From positions 1 through 64,000 of the forward strand of contig JAJEKV010000758.1 of the NCBI GenBank assembly GCA_021234155.1: DNA of 64,000 nt, written 5' to 3'. The notes beneath the pieces are model-generated. The model did not search any database. It saw nothing but the letters and a program-made list of their open reading frames with translations, and had not been told where the DNA came from. This DNA is from Isoetes taiwanensis (Eukaryota > Streptophyta > Lycopodiopsida > Isoetales > Isoetaceae). Shown in pieces: positions 51,301-61,209 of the stretch (position 1 is the first letter of the stretch; the number at the start of each line of letters is the position of its first letter). The position numbers were made by a program, and so were the translations under genes.

Positions 51301-52066
51301 TATTCTTCAGGTGAGAGACCTGATTGATGAGAATGATAAATGGATTCCTTGGGGTCTAGTTAAGAGGAAAGTTGGGGGAGGGGTAACCAATAGATCTATT
51401 TATAAACAGGTTGTGATGACATATTCCTCTGTTCTGGGTAAGGATGGTAAGGGTGATAGCCATTCTCCTTTGAATTGGTTCTTCAAAGTTAAAAGAAGCT
51501 ATAAGGTTTCAAAAATCTACCATGCCTGCCTACCCCAGAAGAAGATAAAGCATGCTTCCTCTTAGGGTCTTTCCCTCAAGAATTTCAAGAAGATTCTCTT
51601 CTCCAGCTGGCAGTCCTACTCTTGCCCCAAAATTAAAGTGTTTGCCTGGATGGTTCTTCACAATGCCCTGTTATGTAACATTAACATGATCAAGAAGCAA
51701 TTCAAGAATATTCACAGCTCTCTCTGTCCTCTTTGTAATAATCAGGATGAGAATGTCCTTCATATCTTTACGTGCTCTAGGATCAAAGATTTCTGGGAAT
51801 GGCTGTCCCGGATTGGCTCCAAGTTGAATATCCCTGATCTGGATTCCATCTCCAACATGGCTCAATTCTTCCTTCTTCAGGACTCCAAAGTCAATTCAAC
51901 CATCTTACAGTTAGCCTTATGGATTGTCTGGAAACACATGAATAATGTGGCACTGGCAAATAGGAAGTGTGATCTTAACTGGATGAAGCTCAATTTCCAA
52001 TTTGAGCTGGTTAGGTGCGCTATGGCTCATAAGGCATCAAAATTGGAGAAATATGATACTGATTAG
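48396..52066 (+). pseudogene. LINE ORF2: endonuclease, reverse transcriptase, zinc finger
   Basis: ORF2 nicks the target and reverse-transcribes the element RNA. From ATG 48396 the apurinic endonuclease domain shows WNLRGI (residues 6-11), QEHRL, ITGDFNNTP and FSWSN. A frameshift near 48985 leads to LDRFYI and SDHQPHF. A second break lies near 49311-49430. The reverse transcriptase runs in one frame from 49430 to 52066: GKSPGIDGF, then an in-frame TAA (49760-49762), PEFFVEFWP, SAFLPNRSILDN, LKLDFKRAHDSISW, RQGCRLAPYLF and the catalytic YADD (50438-50449). A second in-frame TAG lies at 51563-51565. After it comes the zf-RVT finger with CPLCNN and HIFTCSRIKDFW, ending at the stop at 52066. The catalytic motifs are well kept, so inactivation is fairly recent or due to sequence errors. 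Confidence 0.9.
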
Positions 52067-52807
52067 CTGCTTTGGGGGTCCTTCAAGTCTGATTTCTTTA
52101 TTGTTCGTTTTGATTCCCTGATTGACCCGACTTCATTTGTGGATTGCAGCCTTTTTGAACAGTGTGGTGCAAGTCTTCAGGGGAACCACGCTGCCGGGTG
52201 ATGTCCCTGTTCATCATTCGGGGACTTCAAGACAAGCAGTTAGGGCGACTTTTCGGCTCAAATTTTTTCTCAAAGAGGCCTATAATGCACATATTCTGCA
52301 CAAGTTTATTGGTGCTCACAACTGTCTGCTTACAGAACAACAATTCTCCTGCCTGAGGTCTATGTACTACTATCATAAAGGTAGATGTGAAGCAGCTGCT
52401 GGTGTTCTTTTAGACATAATCCAAGTTCCCCTTGATGAATTGCTGCTTCTTACCCCATCCACAGTACGAGATCAACTGGATTGCCCTCCCCCCTCCTATG
52501 CTATGCCACTTCGCCACCCACCTTCCCCCGATTTACCGGCAATCCGGCTTCCTTTTTAAATCTGTCCTCCCTTCCGAGCTCAAAACACCCCCGGATCTGA
52601 TCCCACAAGTGGAATTTGGCTCACGAAGTTGAGGTATTTGCAAAATCGAGACTCGAGAGCAGTTTGTTAGAAATGGTTTTTGGTTATGTTTATTTTCAGC
52701 TACTTTCTATTTGGGCTCTGAGCCCCATTTTATATGTATGTTTTTAACTTATGATTAATATCAATTCCTTCCTTTTCCTCAAAAAATAAAAAATAAAAAA
52801 TAAAAAT
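52067..52807 (+). other. LINE 3' untranslated region and A-rich tail
   Basis: Downstream of ORF2 a 145-codon frame (52122-52559) has no known domain. It may be a remnant of an ORF2 C-terminal extension or incidental. The sequence TTTGGGCTCTGAGCCC and a TTTTATATGTATG stretch precede the tail, which is repeats of TAAAAAA. Confidence 0.6.
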
Positions 52808-52820
52808 AGAAAATGTGATT

Positions 52821-53259
52821 ATTACACGGGTCGTACAAACGATTAATGAATAGATGCCCGCCATTGAAAGCGTGTACTACCCTTATCCTTGTTTAGGAAA
52901 ACAAGAAAATTAATCCCGCCCACAATTTAAAATTTAAAATCTTTTAGCCTGCCGCCCGCGAATATCCCTTTCCCCAACTACTTTTCAATCATTGGCTTTA
53001 CTAACCGTTTCTATTTTAAAATTAGCCATTTAATTTGTGTTCTTGGCCTCGCATTGGATCATAGAATTTGTGTTTCTCTAATGCCTAGAGAAAACACAAG
53101 AACCGTGGTTTTCATTACAGTGTTTTAATTGAATTTGGGATGTCGCCAAGAAGGAAGTTTTTGTCAAGAATTTGGATCGAGGATCATAGAATCTCGGGTA
53201 GTTCGCTATCAAGTGAGTGGATTGAGGGCCATGACTTGTGCAACTTAATTAACAAAGCT
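52821..53259. other. No gene recognised
   Basis: Flank of the LINE with no supported features. Confidence 0.35.
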
Positions 53260-53274
53260 TTGTAGGTTGAGGAA

Positions 53275-53560
53275 ATGAGTAATCAAGCAGGAGAAATGAA
53301 ATTTTCCATTGGAAAAGCATGCTTCTTGTTAGCAGAAAATAGGAAAGATGTCATTGGCAAGGGCATTGTTGATAACATGTCACCAGCTACAGCATGCCAT
53401 GGAGTGCCCTTGGGACCTGATTATATTAGAATTAGATCGGGACAGACCTTTTGCCGCTCATCCATTACAAAGACCACATGCGGGGAGCGAAACACTTGGA
53501 GAATCAGTAGGGAGTTTCTTGGCTTGGCCAACAACTCTACTCAGAGAGGTATATACTGAA
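53275..53560 (+). pseudogene. DUF8039-like fragment, frameshifted
   Basis: The first frame reads ACFLLAENRKDVIGKGIVDN and TACHGVPLGPDYIRIR. After a frameshift near 53440 the next frame continues with AHPLQRPHAGSETLGESVGS and FLAWPTTLL. The order (glycine-rich strand, HGVPLG, charged linker, ETLGESVGSFLAWP) resembles the DUF8039 module found in plant proteins associated with CACTA-type transposons. The fragment has no upstream or downstream partner here. The assignment comes from memory of the family pattern. Confidence 0.4.
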
Positions 53561-54369
53561 AAATTTTTTACAGTAATCTTTGTTGCTCTTTCTTGTAGCT
53601 CTTGTAACATATTTCATACGTGTCACCTATTCATGTCCTACTCACATGCATTTTTCATTATGTCTACACAATAATCTTCGCTCTTGTATTGCTCGTGCTA
53701 TAAATATGAGTACATCTCAGTGGCAGCGCATTAGTCATATCCCGCAATCCGATCACATCCTGTTTTAATTGTAATTGTCGATCTACCCTGCCACTGGCTC
53801 CAGAATATGTGGATTCCATCATTTGCTCCATGATTATGAAATTTATAGATGCCAGCAGAGGGGCTTGGAACTCGATCCTTGGTTGCAGGGAGTTGCAATG
53901 GTCTCTGCTAGAAGTTATCCTGATATATATAAGGTTGTCATCCACCTTGTATGGGTTCGAGCATGGTGTGTATGAAGTTAAGAAGTGGCCAGGTGCCACC
54001 TGCTCATGATGAGCTTTGGTTGGTGAAAGAATTGTCTTCTTTGTAACTGCCATGGTTTTTCCTTGTTGAATAAAAAGTCGCCTACATCCAGACAAGAACT
54101 TGATTTGAAGTGACTCTGTAGTGATTTTTTGGGTTAATTAACTAAATGTAATATGTATAGTAAATCTAACTATGAAATAAATTTTATAGAACATATTAAT
54201 CTCTCGCGCTCAGCGCGAGAAGAAAAGACTCGTGCCCAACGCGAGAAGAACACAACAGCTAGAAATATTCTAACCACTGTTGACATTCGTCCTTAAAAAA
54301 AAAAAAAGAATTGTGAAACTAAAAATATTTTTTATTCCAAAAAATATATACAAATGAGCTTTATGAAAG
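53561..54369. other. No gene recognised; palindromic motifs
   Basis: Two TCGCGC-type palindromes occur at 54203-54219 and 54230-54246. An A-run lies at about 54296-54308. The minus-strand 143-codon frame (54095-53664) has no domain I know. Confidence 0.35.
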
Positions 54370-54858
54370 CTATTTTGGTAAGACTGGTGGCAGTGTGGTG
54401 CCAATAATTACTGTCCTCTGTACAATGTAATCCAGTCTATCTGGATCCAGGTTTGTGATCATCAGGAGCTGTTTATTTTGGCCTCCAGCATTCCAGAATG
54501 GTGGGTCCTTAGACTCTCTAACAAGTCTTTCTGTCCAGGTTTGATGATTAGGAAATGGGTCAAAACAAATTTTATGCCATTGATTGCAGCTGCATGGAGG
54601 ACTATATCTGCAATGGACTTCTGTTAAGCCTGCCACTCTCGGCTCCATACTTCCACATCCATCTCTCTCCTTAGAGACAAGGAGGAGATGGTCGAACTTC
54701 CTCACCATGCTGTTGAAATCCCAGAATAGTGTTGCTTCTGGGATATCTCTATGGAGTGCCCTGTCGCGGGCTTTGGTGAGGCTCAAGGTCAAGCCTCGCT
54801 CGTGCACATGTCCACGGTTGGCAGCATCGACATGCACCAAACCAATTACATAGCCCAT
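54370..54858 (-). CDS. Hypothetical protein, 162 residues
   Basis: An uninterrupted frame begins MGYVIGLVHVDAANRGH and ends at a stop at 54370. It contains LFWDFNSMVRKFDHLLLVSK and a cluster of Cys and Trp residues (PPCSCNQWHKICFDPFPNH). I do not recognise a family. An AG follows a pyrimidine-rich stretch just before the ATG, so it might be an exon. Palindromes of the type seen in the 43.6-kb intron lie on both sides (54203-54246 and 54990-55006), which would fit flanking introns. It could equally be a remnant of a transposon gene. Confidence 0.3.
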   Translation of the reverse strand: MGYVIGLVHVDAANRGHVHERGLTLSLTKARDRALHRDIPEATLFWDFNSMVRKFDHLLLVSKERDGCGSMEPRVAGLTEVHCRYSPPCSCNQWHKICFDPFPNHQTWTERLVRESKDPPFWNAGGQNKQLLMITNLDPDRLDYIVQRTVIIGTTLPPVLPK

Positions 54859-55179
54859 TGCAAAAAAAACTGCAGAGATTGAAATGGGGAAATGATATTT
54901 ATCTTGATTCCGAGAAATACTGAAATTGGAAATAATGCGGCCGAAATGGGATATCTGGTGACGTGTCCAAATGGGATACTTTTGTATGAGTCGCGCCTAG
55001 TGCGACATATCTGTATTTGGTAAATTAATATAACTTTCTTATGTTTTTTATAAAATTATGGTCCATACGTGTCGCATGCACTGTCACGCGTAGCGGGGTG
55101 TAGGTATTGTATAGATATTTCATTTATTGTTATTGCATACAATACTATGTTTTCCTCAACCTTTCTTCTAATTTTCAGA

Positions 55180-56648
55180 TTTCTCCTTGAAGCTCTTTGT
55201 TGGGAACCACGTGACCAAGAACCGAAAGAGAGAAGAATGATCTTTGATTACATGGATGTCAAAGAGATTAATACAAATAAGAATGAGCAGCCACCTGAAG
55301 CAAATGCAGAAAATATTAAAAACCCAGCTAGAGCTAATAGGGAAAGAAGAATGGTAGTTTCCAGATTAACATGGAAGGAAGAGAAAGTGATTTGCATCAT
55401 CAGTGCAATAGAGGAATTGTTGGTGAAGGTGTGCTTATACTATGGGATCCTATGTGCTATAATGGACAGGCTATTGGTGATGACTTTGTGGGAGTCTCCA
55501 TTTCCTCAATACAACTTCATAACTACTGATTGTTGGTGAAGGACGAGACAACTGCTATGCTTGCAATAATATATGTGATGGTTTAGAGTTGCCGACCTTG
55601 TTGCTCACGGCGATGGACTCCATTCGGATAATAGGAAAAGGGATGCTTCAAAGAATTGAGCGTGTTGGAGAAAATAATGTGGTGGTGGATGGAAATGACA
55701 TTCCTTCCATACCTCCTTTGGATGTATCCATACCAGAAAGAAGGGCCTACAATTTCTTTAAGAGGAAGAAGATGAAGGAAAAGGTGCGGACTGTGAAAGA
55801 TATTAACAACTACAATGAAGAGACCATGCAAGCCGTCAGAGGGGGGGATTGTGGCTGCCCCAACAACTGCTTTGGTAGATTCACAGGTGAAAGAACTTGT
55901 GGAAGCCAGATCAATCTACAAAAGGAGAAAACGTGACGCTAGAAAAACTTATATTTTACAATATAATAGAGCATACATTTGGGCCGTCACGATGTCGAGA
56001 GCGAGGGATTTCCTATTGGTGGGAAATGGATATGCCGCAGTGCAGTGACAACCATACTAGGTATTTCTGCCTCTACATGGTGGAGATTAAGGCGGAACTA
56101 AAAAGAGGGGGTTCAAATAGGTTGGCATGGTAATCGGGAAAAGGCAAGGACAACCCCAGTGGTGCTTGCATTTCGAGTTTATTCGAGAAGTTTGTTAACT
56201 ATCATGTCAGAGTATGCCTCACAAAAGTGCGGTTGATGAAGAGGGATGCAGAGGAAAGTAGTTGAATGTGGGCAGATATTTCACACAAAAGCGTGATTTT
56301 ACAAATGATCAACAATCTTCTAGAGGAAATGGGTGTGGACAAGATTTCACAATCGACCTTGACAAGAAGCTCCGGAGTAAGCATTTTTCAGATGTCAAAA
56401 GAATGCAATATAACAACTTCTCAAAGTGCAATATATGCTTGGATTTGTTAGATAAGCTCGAGAAGTCGAAGCTTGAGGTGGAAAGATCAGCAGTTCGGAA
56501 GGAAATGAGAATTCACATGATGGAGCAAATGTCATGTCGATCAACATACTGGATGTGGAGATGCTTGTCTACAATGGAACCAAAGAATTTTCTATGCGTC
56601 ATTCATGACAAGATGGATCAGCAAAAAGCCTGTTTGCCCATGCTCTAG
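55180..56648 (+). pseudogene. DUF7869-type transposase-like gene, N-terminal half
   Basis: A pyrimidine-rich stretch and TTTTCAG (about 55179) suggest an exon start. The region then gives protein-like pieces in alternating frames: ERRAYNFFKRKKMKEKVRTV, GCPNNCFGRF, VKELVEARSIYKRRKRDARK and, at 56262-56648, HFSDVKRMQYNNFSKCNICL. The last frame continues with LDKLEKSKLEVERSAVRKEM and FLCVIHDKMDQQKACLP and stops at 56646-56648. The FSKC-x2-C motif and the IHDKMDQ motif are the same as in the element at 9-11.9 kb and occur in the same order. Everything downstream (the QLDNC and GHTHDDID core) is missing, and minisatellite sequence follows at once. It is a truncated second member of the family. Confidence 0.65.
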
Positions 56649-56925
56649 AAACTTCTAATATATCATGTGGCAACAACCCTCGACTTCTAGAATGCTCTAG
56701 AAACTTCTAAATACCACGTGGCGAGCTCCCGGCCCTCGAATTTGCCACATGAGTGAGTGAGCATGTGAGTAACTAAGTGGGTTTTCAACGCCCCATCCAA
56801 GGTGAATAGAGCGTCGCGTGGCGTGATCTTGGCCTTCAATATCTTCATGGGGACGCTTTGAAAACTCTCTGGTTAATGGAAGTTCATAAATAGTTAAGGG
56901 TGTGGCCTGGTCAATTCAAGGGTGT
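56649..56925. other. Spacer with CTAGAA/TTCTAG repeats
   Basis: The phrase CTCTAGAAACTTCTAA occurs twice (about 56643 and 56694). No gene is seen. Confidence 0.4.
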
Positions 56926-57420
56926 TCTAGGATGTTCTAGAATGTTCTAAATAGCTGTAGAGTCTTCTAAAGAATGTTTTAGAATGATCTAGATGCTCAT
57001 GGATAAGCATCTCAATCTAGAAATAGAAAGTTTTTTTGAAACTTTGCAAAGAGCCAAAATAGAATGTTCTGGTATGTGCCAGAGGCTCAAGGTAAGCACC
57101 CCAGTCTAAGAATAGAAAGTTGTTTGAAACTTTCCAAAAAGTCAAAATAGAATATTTTGAATGTTTTAGATGCTGATAGTTAAGCACCTCAATTTAAAAA
57201 TAAAAAGTTTTTTTTTGAAACTTTGCAAAACTCAAAATAGGATTTTATGGAGAGTGCCAGATAGTTCTAGATGCTCATGAATAAGCATCTCAGTCTGAAA
57301 ATAAATTTTTTTTTGAAATACTAAAGAGTCAAAATATAATGTTCTAGAATGTTCTACATGCTCGGATGCTCACGGATAATTAAGTGACTAAAAAATAGAA
57401 AGTTTTTTTTTTACAAGAAT
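56926..57420. repeat. About 90-bp tandem array, five diverged copies
   Basis: Units of the form AGATGCTCATGGATAAGCAT, CTCAATCTAGAAATAGAAAG, TTTTTTT, GAAACTTTGCAAAGAG and CAAAATAGAATGTTCT recur at about 56991, 57084, 57170, 57268 and 57356. GAATGTTCTAGAATGTTC stretches lie at the left edge. Copies differ in poly-T length and by substitutions. Confidence 0.75.
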
Positions 57421-57437
57421 AAAAAGTTTTCAAAATA

Positions 57438-57551
57438 GGTGATACTTTGGAAATGGTAGTAGGTGTGAGTGAGCTCCTCACGGGTGATACTTTGGAATCG
57501 GTAGTAGGTGTAACTAAGCTCCCAGTGGGTGGTACTTTGGAATTGATAGTA
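57438..57551. repeat. 45-bp tandem repeat, about 2.5 copies
   Basis: GGTGATACTTTGGAA, followed by a TGGTAGTAGGTG-type phrase and a CTCC block, starts at 57438 and 57483. A third, partial copy starts at about 57528. Confidence 0.85.
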
Positions 57552-57554
57552 GAC

Positions 57555-57583
57555 TATTAACGGGTGCCCAGCTTTGCCGGGCA
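57555..57583 (-). mobile_element. Helitron-like 3' terminus (degenerate)
   Basis: On the minus strand the hairpin GCCCGGCAAAGCTGGGC (57582-57566) is followed by ACCCGTTAATAG and T. The last four bases are ATAG, not CTAG, so one position is off the CTRR consensus. It sits directly next to the 45-bp repeats. Confidence 0.35.
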
Positions 57584-58053
57584 TAAAAACAATATGTGAT
57601 AGACTCTAGAAATTGTGGAAAAAGAAAGAAATGTGTACCGAAAAGAAACGAAGTGCTGAAAGAGATTCATCATGGACATGTAGCATGGATTAACGAAATA
57701 TCATGGAGGTTGCTATGTTAGACTTATCTAAATTGTGGTTTCTATCACTCATATATAATTCAGTTTCTTTTTTTGTTTGATGCTATTTATTTGATGCTAT
57801 TTTGTTTGAAGCATCCTGGTGCGGACACATATGTGCAACTCAAATTTTCATTTGCACTTCATTGGTTTGAAGTCCCCCTTTCTTGCTCTGCAAGAAATCG
57901 ATTGATCTTCCTATTTCTTGCCCTGCAATCAATCCCATGTTGGGAGCGAGGCCCGCTTTCACAAACCATCTTGAAGTAAATTGGCTGCAAAGAGTCTGAG
58001 ACCGCTAACCTTACCAAAGCGGTCATCCATTCTTCTTGCAGATCGGTTGTCCT
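57584..58053. other. No gene recognised
   Basis: No supported coding region or RNA gene. Confidence 0.35.
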
Positions 58054-58708
58054 TCAGCCTTTAGGCTTCTTCCAGGGCATCACTGTTTTGCCAGAAGTTC
58101 CTGGCTTGGAGTTGGGCTTCGCCACACTGGGTCGCATCTCTGTCTTTGGCTGCCCCTTCCATCGGATGGCATAACGGGATGCCCAATTAGGAATCAGTCT
58201 ATTGGGCCGGATTCCTGGCCTGTGGCCTGGCATGAATGCAGGGCTGCATGTGCTCAGAGAGTCGTTGCTTCCAGAACCCTCAATGCTTGCCCAAATCAGC
58301 CAATTTACAGTCATCCATGAACCACAAGATTTTTTAAGACCGGTCCTTCTGAGCCATCGTTTTGTTTTTGTGCAAGAATTCAGCTATGCTCATGCTGTAG
58401 ATCAAGGCATGAGGTTTGCATACGTTAAGGATCTCGAATCGATGTCTGGCTGGCTTAGCAATCATACATCGCAGGCGATCAGGTATCCACTTTTCAAATC
58501 CGACACTGGCCGGATGCATGGAACCAGGGATTGTCCCATTAGGAACCGGATCTTCACAGGTTCTTTTACATTCGGAGGAGGCCCAGAGAGCCGATTTGCT
58601 CATTTTGACCACTGGCAGGATGGATGGTCGATAATAGCTGCTCCTTCCCAGCCGGATTTGCCCCTTCCAAGCCGGATTTGCATATGTTAAGCTGGTGCAT
58701 TTCTCCAA
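58054..58708 (-). other. Open, GC-richer stretch, unassigned
   Basis: Two minus-strand frames (58708-58334, 124 codons, and 58314-58054, 86 codons) and one plus-strand frame (58202-58690) overlap. The minus-strand products are basic (IRWKGQPKTEMRPSVAKPNS) and have no recognised domain. Base composition is less AT-rich than the surroundings. It could be a decayed exon or part of a transposon. I cannot decide the coding strand. Confidence 0.25.
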
Positions 58709-59890
58709 ACCCTGAGGAAAAGTACCGACGAGGCTTCGTGATGAGAGACTAAGAGCATACGCTTTATTTTCTTAAGGATGCAAGCATTCTACGCCATTCC
58801 AATTATAGATAGCAGCAGAGGAGTTGTGAAAATCCCAATCCGAAAGTGCTCCTTCAGGATCGGTGACTGAGTTCTTGAATTCCTTGAGGCACTCTATATC
58901 ACTCTATGCTGCCACTTGATAAACCAAGATCATAAAGAAAAAGGTGGCAACCAATCTGATGCCCATCACTTCTTTCCAAAATACCCAGCTCTTTGCTACC
59001 AATACCCAGCTGCAACTAAGCAAATAAACCTAACTAAGGGAGCTAACTGAATGACAGGCATACAAAGAGCAGAGATAAGTAAACACCTAAACTAAATCTA
59101 GATTAACATTTCTAGCATTCAAATGTATAAGCCAGAGCTCCATGCATTTGATAGAGCTCAAATAATATTCTGAAGTATCATTACTAGAACAAAGACAAAT
59201 CCTATTACATCAAAGGGAACTTAGCTCTGCAATATAAGTTGAAGTAGAAGGAATCCAGTCTTGAGTCCATCCAACCATTGCATCAAATAATATGCAACCA
59301 CATTCCTCTTCATTTAATTGCTCCTAGATGCAGCAAGAGCAAAGATAAAAATTATATAGAGCAATAGTAGCATACAAAAGACTTTGGGAAAGAAACATGC
59401 ACGTCTGGCAAAAGATTAAGTTGTTGCCAGGGTTTTTGGCAAATTAGAACGCCATTCATGCTCAAGCTCTTATATATAATGCAAACAGTTTGGCCAAGGA
59501 CATTTGGGCAACAAGATTGCTACATCCAATGCCCTAGAAAAAGGCAGAATGTTAGAGCACAATAAATGTCAACTTAAAAGATTAACTGTAGAATGCATAT
59601 TTATTACCAAAATTGAATATGAGAAGACCTTTGAGTCCTCTGCAGTTGCTAAGGAGGGCCTCTAAATACATCTAATGAATGCTTATATCTATTATCTGCT
59701 CCAAACCATCCGGCTATTCCTACATAGGTTCCTGCACAGAACCAAAGGTGTTTTAGAGCATTTCAAACCATGACAGATTCAGAAATTCTGACATTCATTA
59801 CACATCTACATAAGTTTAACTATATGCCTCTAAATCCTGCATCTGCATGTGTAAACAGTATGCAGGTGGTTATGTTCTCAAGGCCCACAG
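58709..59890. other. No gene recognised
   Basis: AT-rich stretch with no supported feature. Confidence 0.35.
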
Positions 59891-60448
59891 CTCTACCTGC
59901 GTTCTCAGTTGCCCATGAAGAAGCGCAGGATCATCACGTCCATTCGAACAGGGGCCCACCATCTTCGGCTTGAGATGAGCCGGTGGGTTGGAGAGCCACG
60001 CCAGGACAGGCGTGCTTTGTCGAGTTGCCCACCGGGGGTTGTTGAGGATGAAAGCCATGCCTTCCGAGCTGTCCGGGTCTATAGTCGATTCGCTCAAGCT
60101 ACATTCCCTTGCGCGGCACACACGCCCCCGCTTCGAGCTTCAAGGCCGATTTCGATCCTTGGCTCCTACCTCCGGGAAGTTTTGGATCTGGACTCACCGG
60201 CCCTACGAGGTGCCGAGGAATTCATGTATATATATATATATTTGCGGCCAGTTGCCATCGAGGGCTTGTTCTTTGCGATGGTTTTTCCCTCCTAAGGGGG
60301 GTTTTTTTTAATCCGGGTAGCAATGGGCTTGCTGCACCCGTGTAATTTGGGTCCCATAGGCCGATTGGCCTCCACGGACAATAAAAGAACCTTCCTTCCT
60401 TCCTTCCTTCCTTCCTTCCTTCCTTCCTTCCTTCCTTCCTTCCTTCCT
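59890..60448 (+). mobile_element. Possible non-LTR element 3' end with (TTCC)n tail
   Basis: A GC-rich block (59900-60210) is followed by a (TA)n run at about 60226-60241, a GGGTAGCAATGGGC / GCTGCACCC stretch, the signal AATAAAAG and then a clean TTCC repeat (60391-60448). GC-rich body, polyadenylation-like signal and simple-repeat tail together suggest the 3' end of a retroposed sequence. No coding domain or target duplication confirms it. Confidence 0.3.
60391..60448. repeat. (TTCC)n microsatellite
   Basis: About fourteen uninterrupted copies of TTCC. Confidence 0.95.
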
Positions 60449-60737
60449 CTGGGATGCAACTGGTACATCCATTGGGTGTTGACAGAATTATGGATTGCAG
60501 GTTTGGATCCTTGGGTATAATTAGGTGGATTAAAATAAAGTGAAGGTATACGATGGTGCTAATGATTATTATTTCAAAAACATTTGGAGATGGTATCCTC
60601 CGAAGGAGGAGCCATATGTAGATGCTTTGGAGTTAGGATGAAGGTGCTAAGGGAAGCAAATTTTGGCGACGTTGAAGGTAAGGTTTTTCTTATGGCATGT
60701 CTAGTAAGATGATAGCAATTATATTCTAAGATGGTGT

Positions 60738-60900
60738 TGGTATAAGAGCAGGTCTCGAGTTCGAGTCTCTATGGGTGCCTATATGCATGGGTAATTTGCA
60801 AAGACTTGGTAATCATTGTGATATGGTATGACATAGACATGGTATAACCTTGGATGCTCGAGGACGAGCATAGTTCTAGTGGAAGAGACTGTAACGGGCC
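60738..60900 (+). mobile_element. Gypsy-like LTR retrotransposon remnant
   Basis: GATGCTCGAGGACGAGC followed by AGTGGAAGAG and TGTAACGGGCCC (60861-60903) has the form of the end of a Ty3/gypsy polyprotein region, its polypurine tract and the start of a 3' LTR. About 120 bases upstream, TTGGTATAAGAGC (60738-60750) matches the tRNA-Met primer-binding site with one change. The distance between the two is far too short for an intact element, so most of the interior has been lost. No matching 5' LTR was found. Confidence 0.35.
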
Positions 60901-61118
60901 CATGGTAGACCGCTCGAGTATTCGATCCTTGAATGTGCATGTGGGGCGTTCCCGAGATACCAGCATAAATGGGTAGAAGCGACTACTCATAAACGTCTAG
61001 ACAGTTTTGCCCAGTTGATTAAGGGCATGTCGGTTAGAAACGTTACAACTTACAAGATAGCATTCGCAAAGCCTTCTGCATTTTATAATAGCATTTTGCA
61101 TGCAAAACATTCTTTTGG

Positions 61119-61176
61119 ACACTCCGCCTGGGAGTACGGTCGCACGAATGAAACTCAAAGGAATTGACAGGGGCCT

Positions 61177-61209
<33 letters not shown>

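Larger units (their letters stand above)
45930..52807 (+). mobile_element. L1-type LINE, nearly full length, inactive
   Basis: A 5' leader (45930-46401), an ORF1 region, an ORF2 region, a 3' untranslated region and an A-rich tail (52779-52807) are present in the usual order of plant L1 elements. ORF1 and ORF2 carry stops and frameshifts. A candidate target duplication flanks it: AGAAAATGTGGATT at 45916-45929 and AGAAAATGTGATT at 52808-52820, differing by one base. That would set the 5' end at about 45930 and make the copy close to full length. Confidence 0.85.

Noticed and set aside
56926-57420. Regular repeats as a possible CRISPR array
   Set aside because: The whole 90-bp unit repeats, with no unique spacers between constant repeats, and the context is a plant nuclear genome.
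59870-60121. Minus-strand frame resembling rRNA-antisense 'senescence-associated' proteins
   Set aside because: The plus strand does not match large-subunit rRNA, so the resemblance is not supported.
60738-60772. tRNA-like A-box and B-box phrases (TGGTATAAGAGC, GAGTTCGAGTC)
   Set aside because: No cloverleaf can be drawn and the spacing is too short; the first phrase fits a retrotransposon primer-binding site better.
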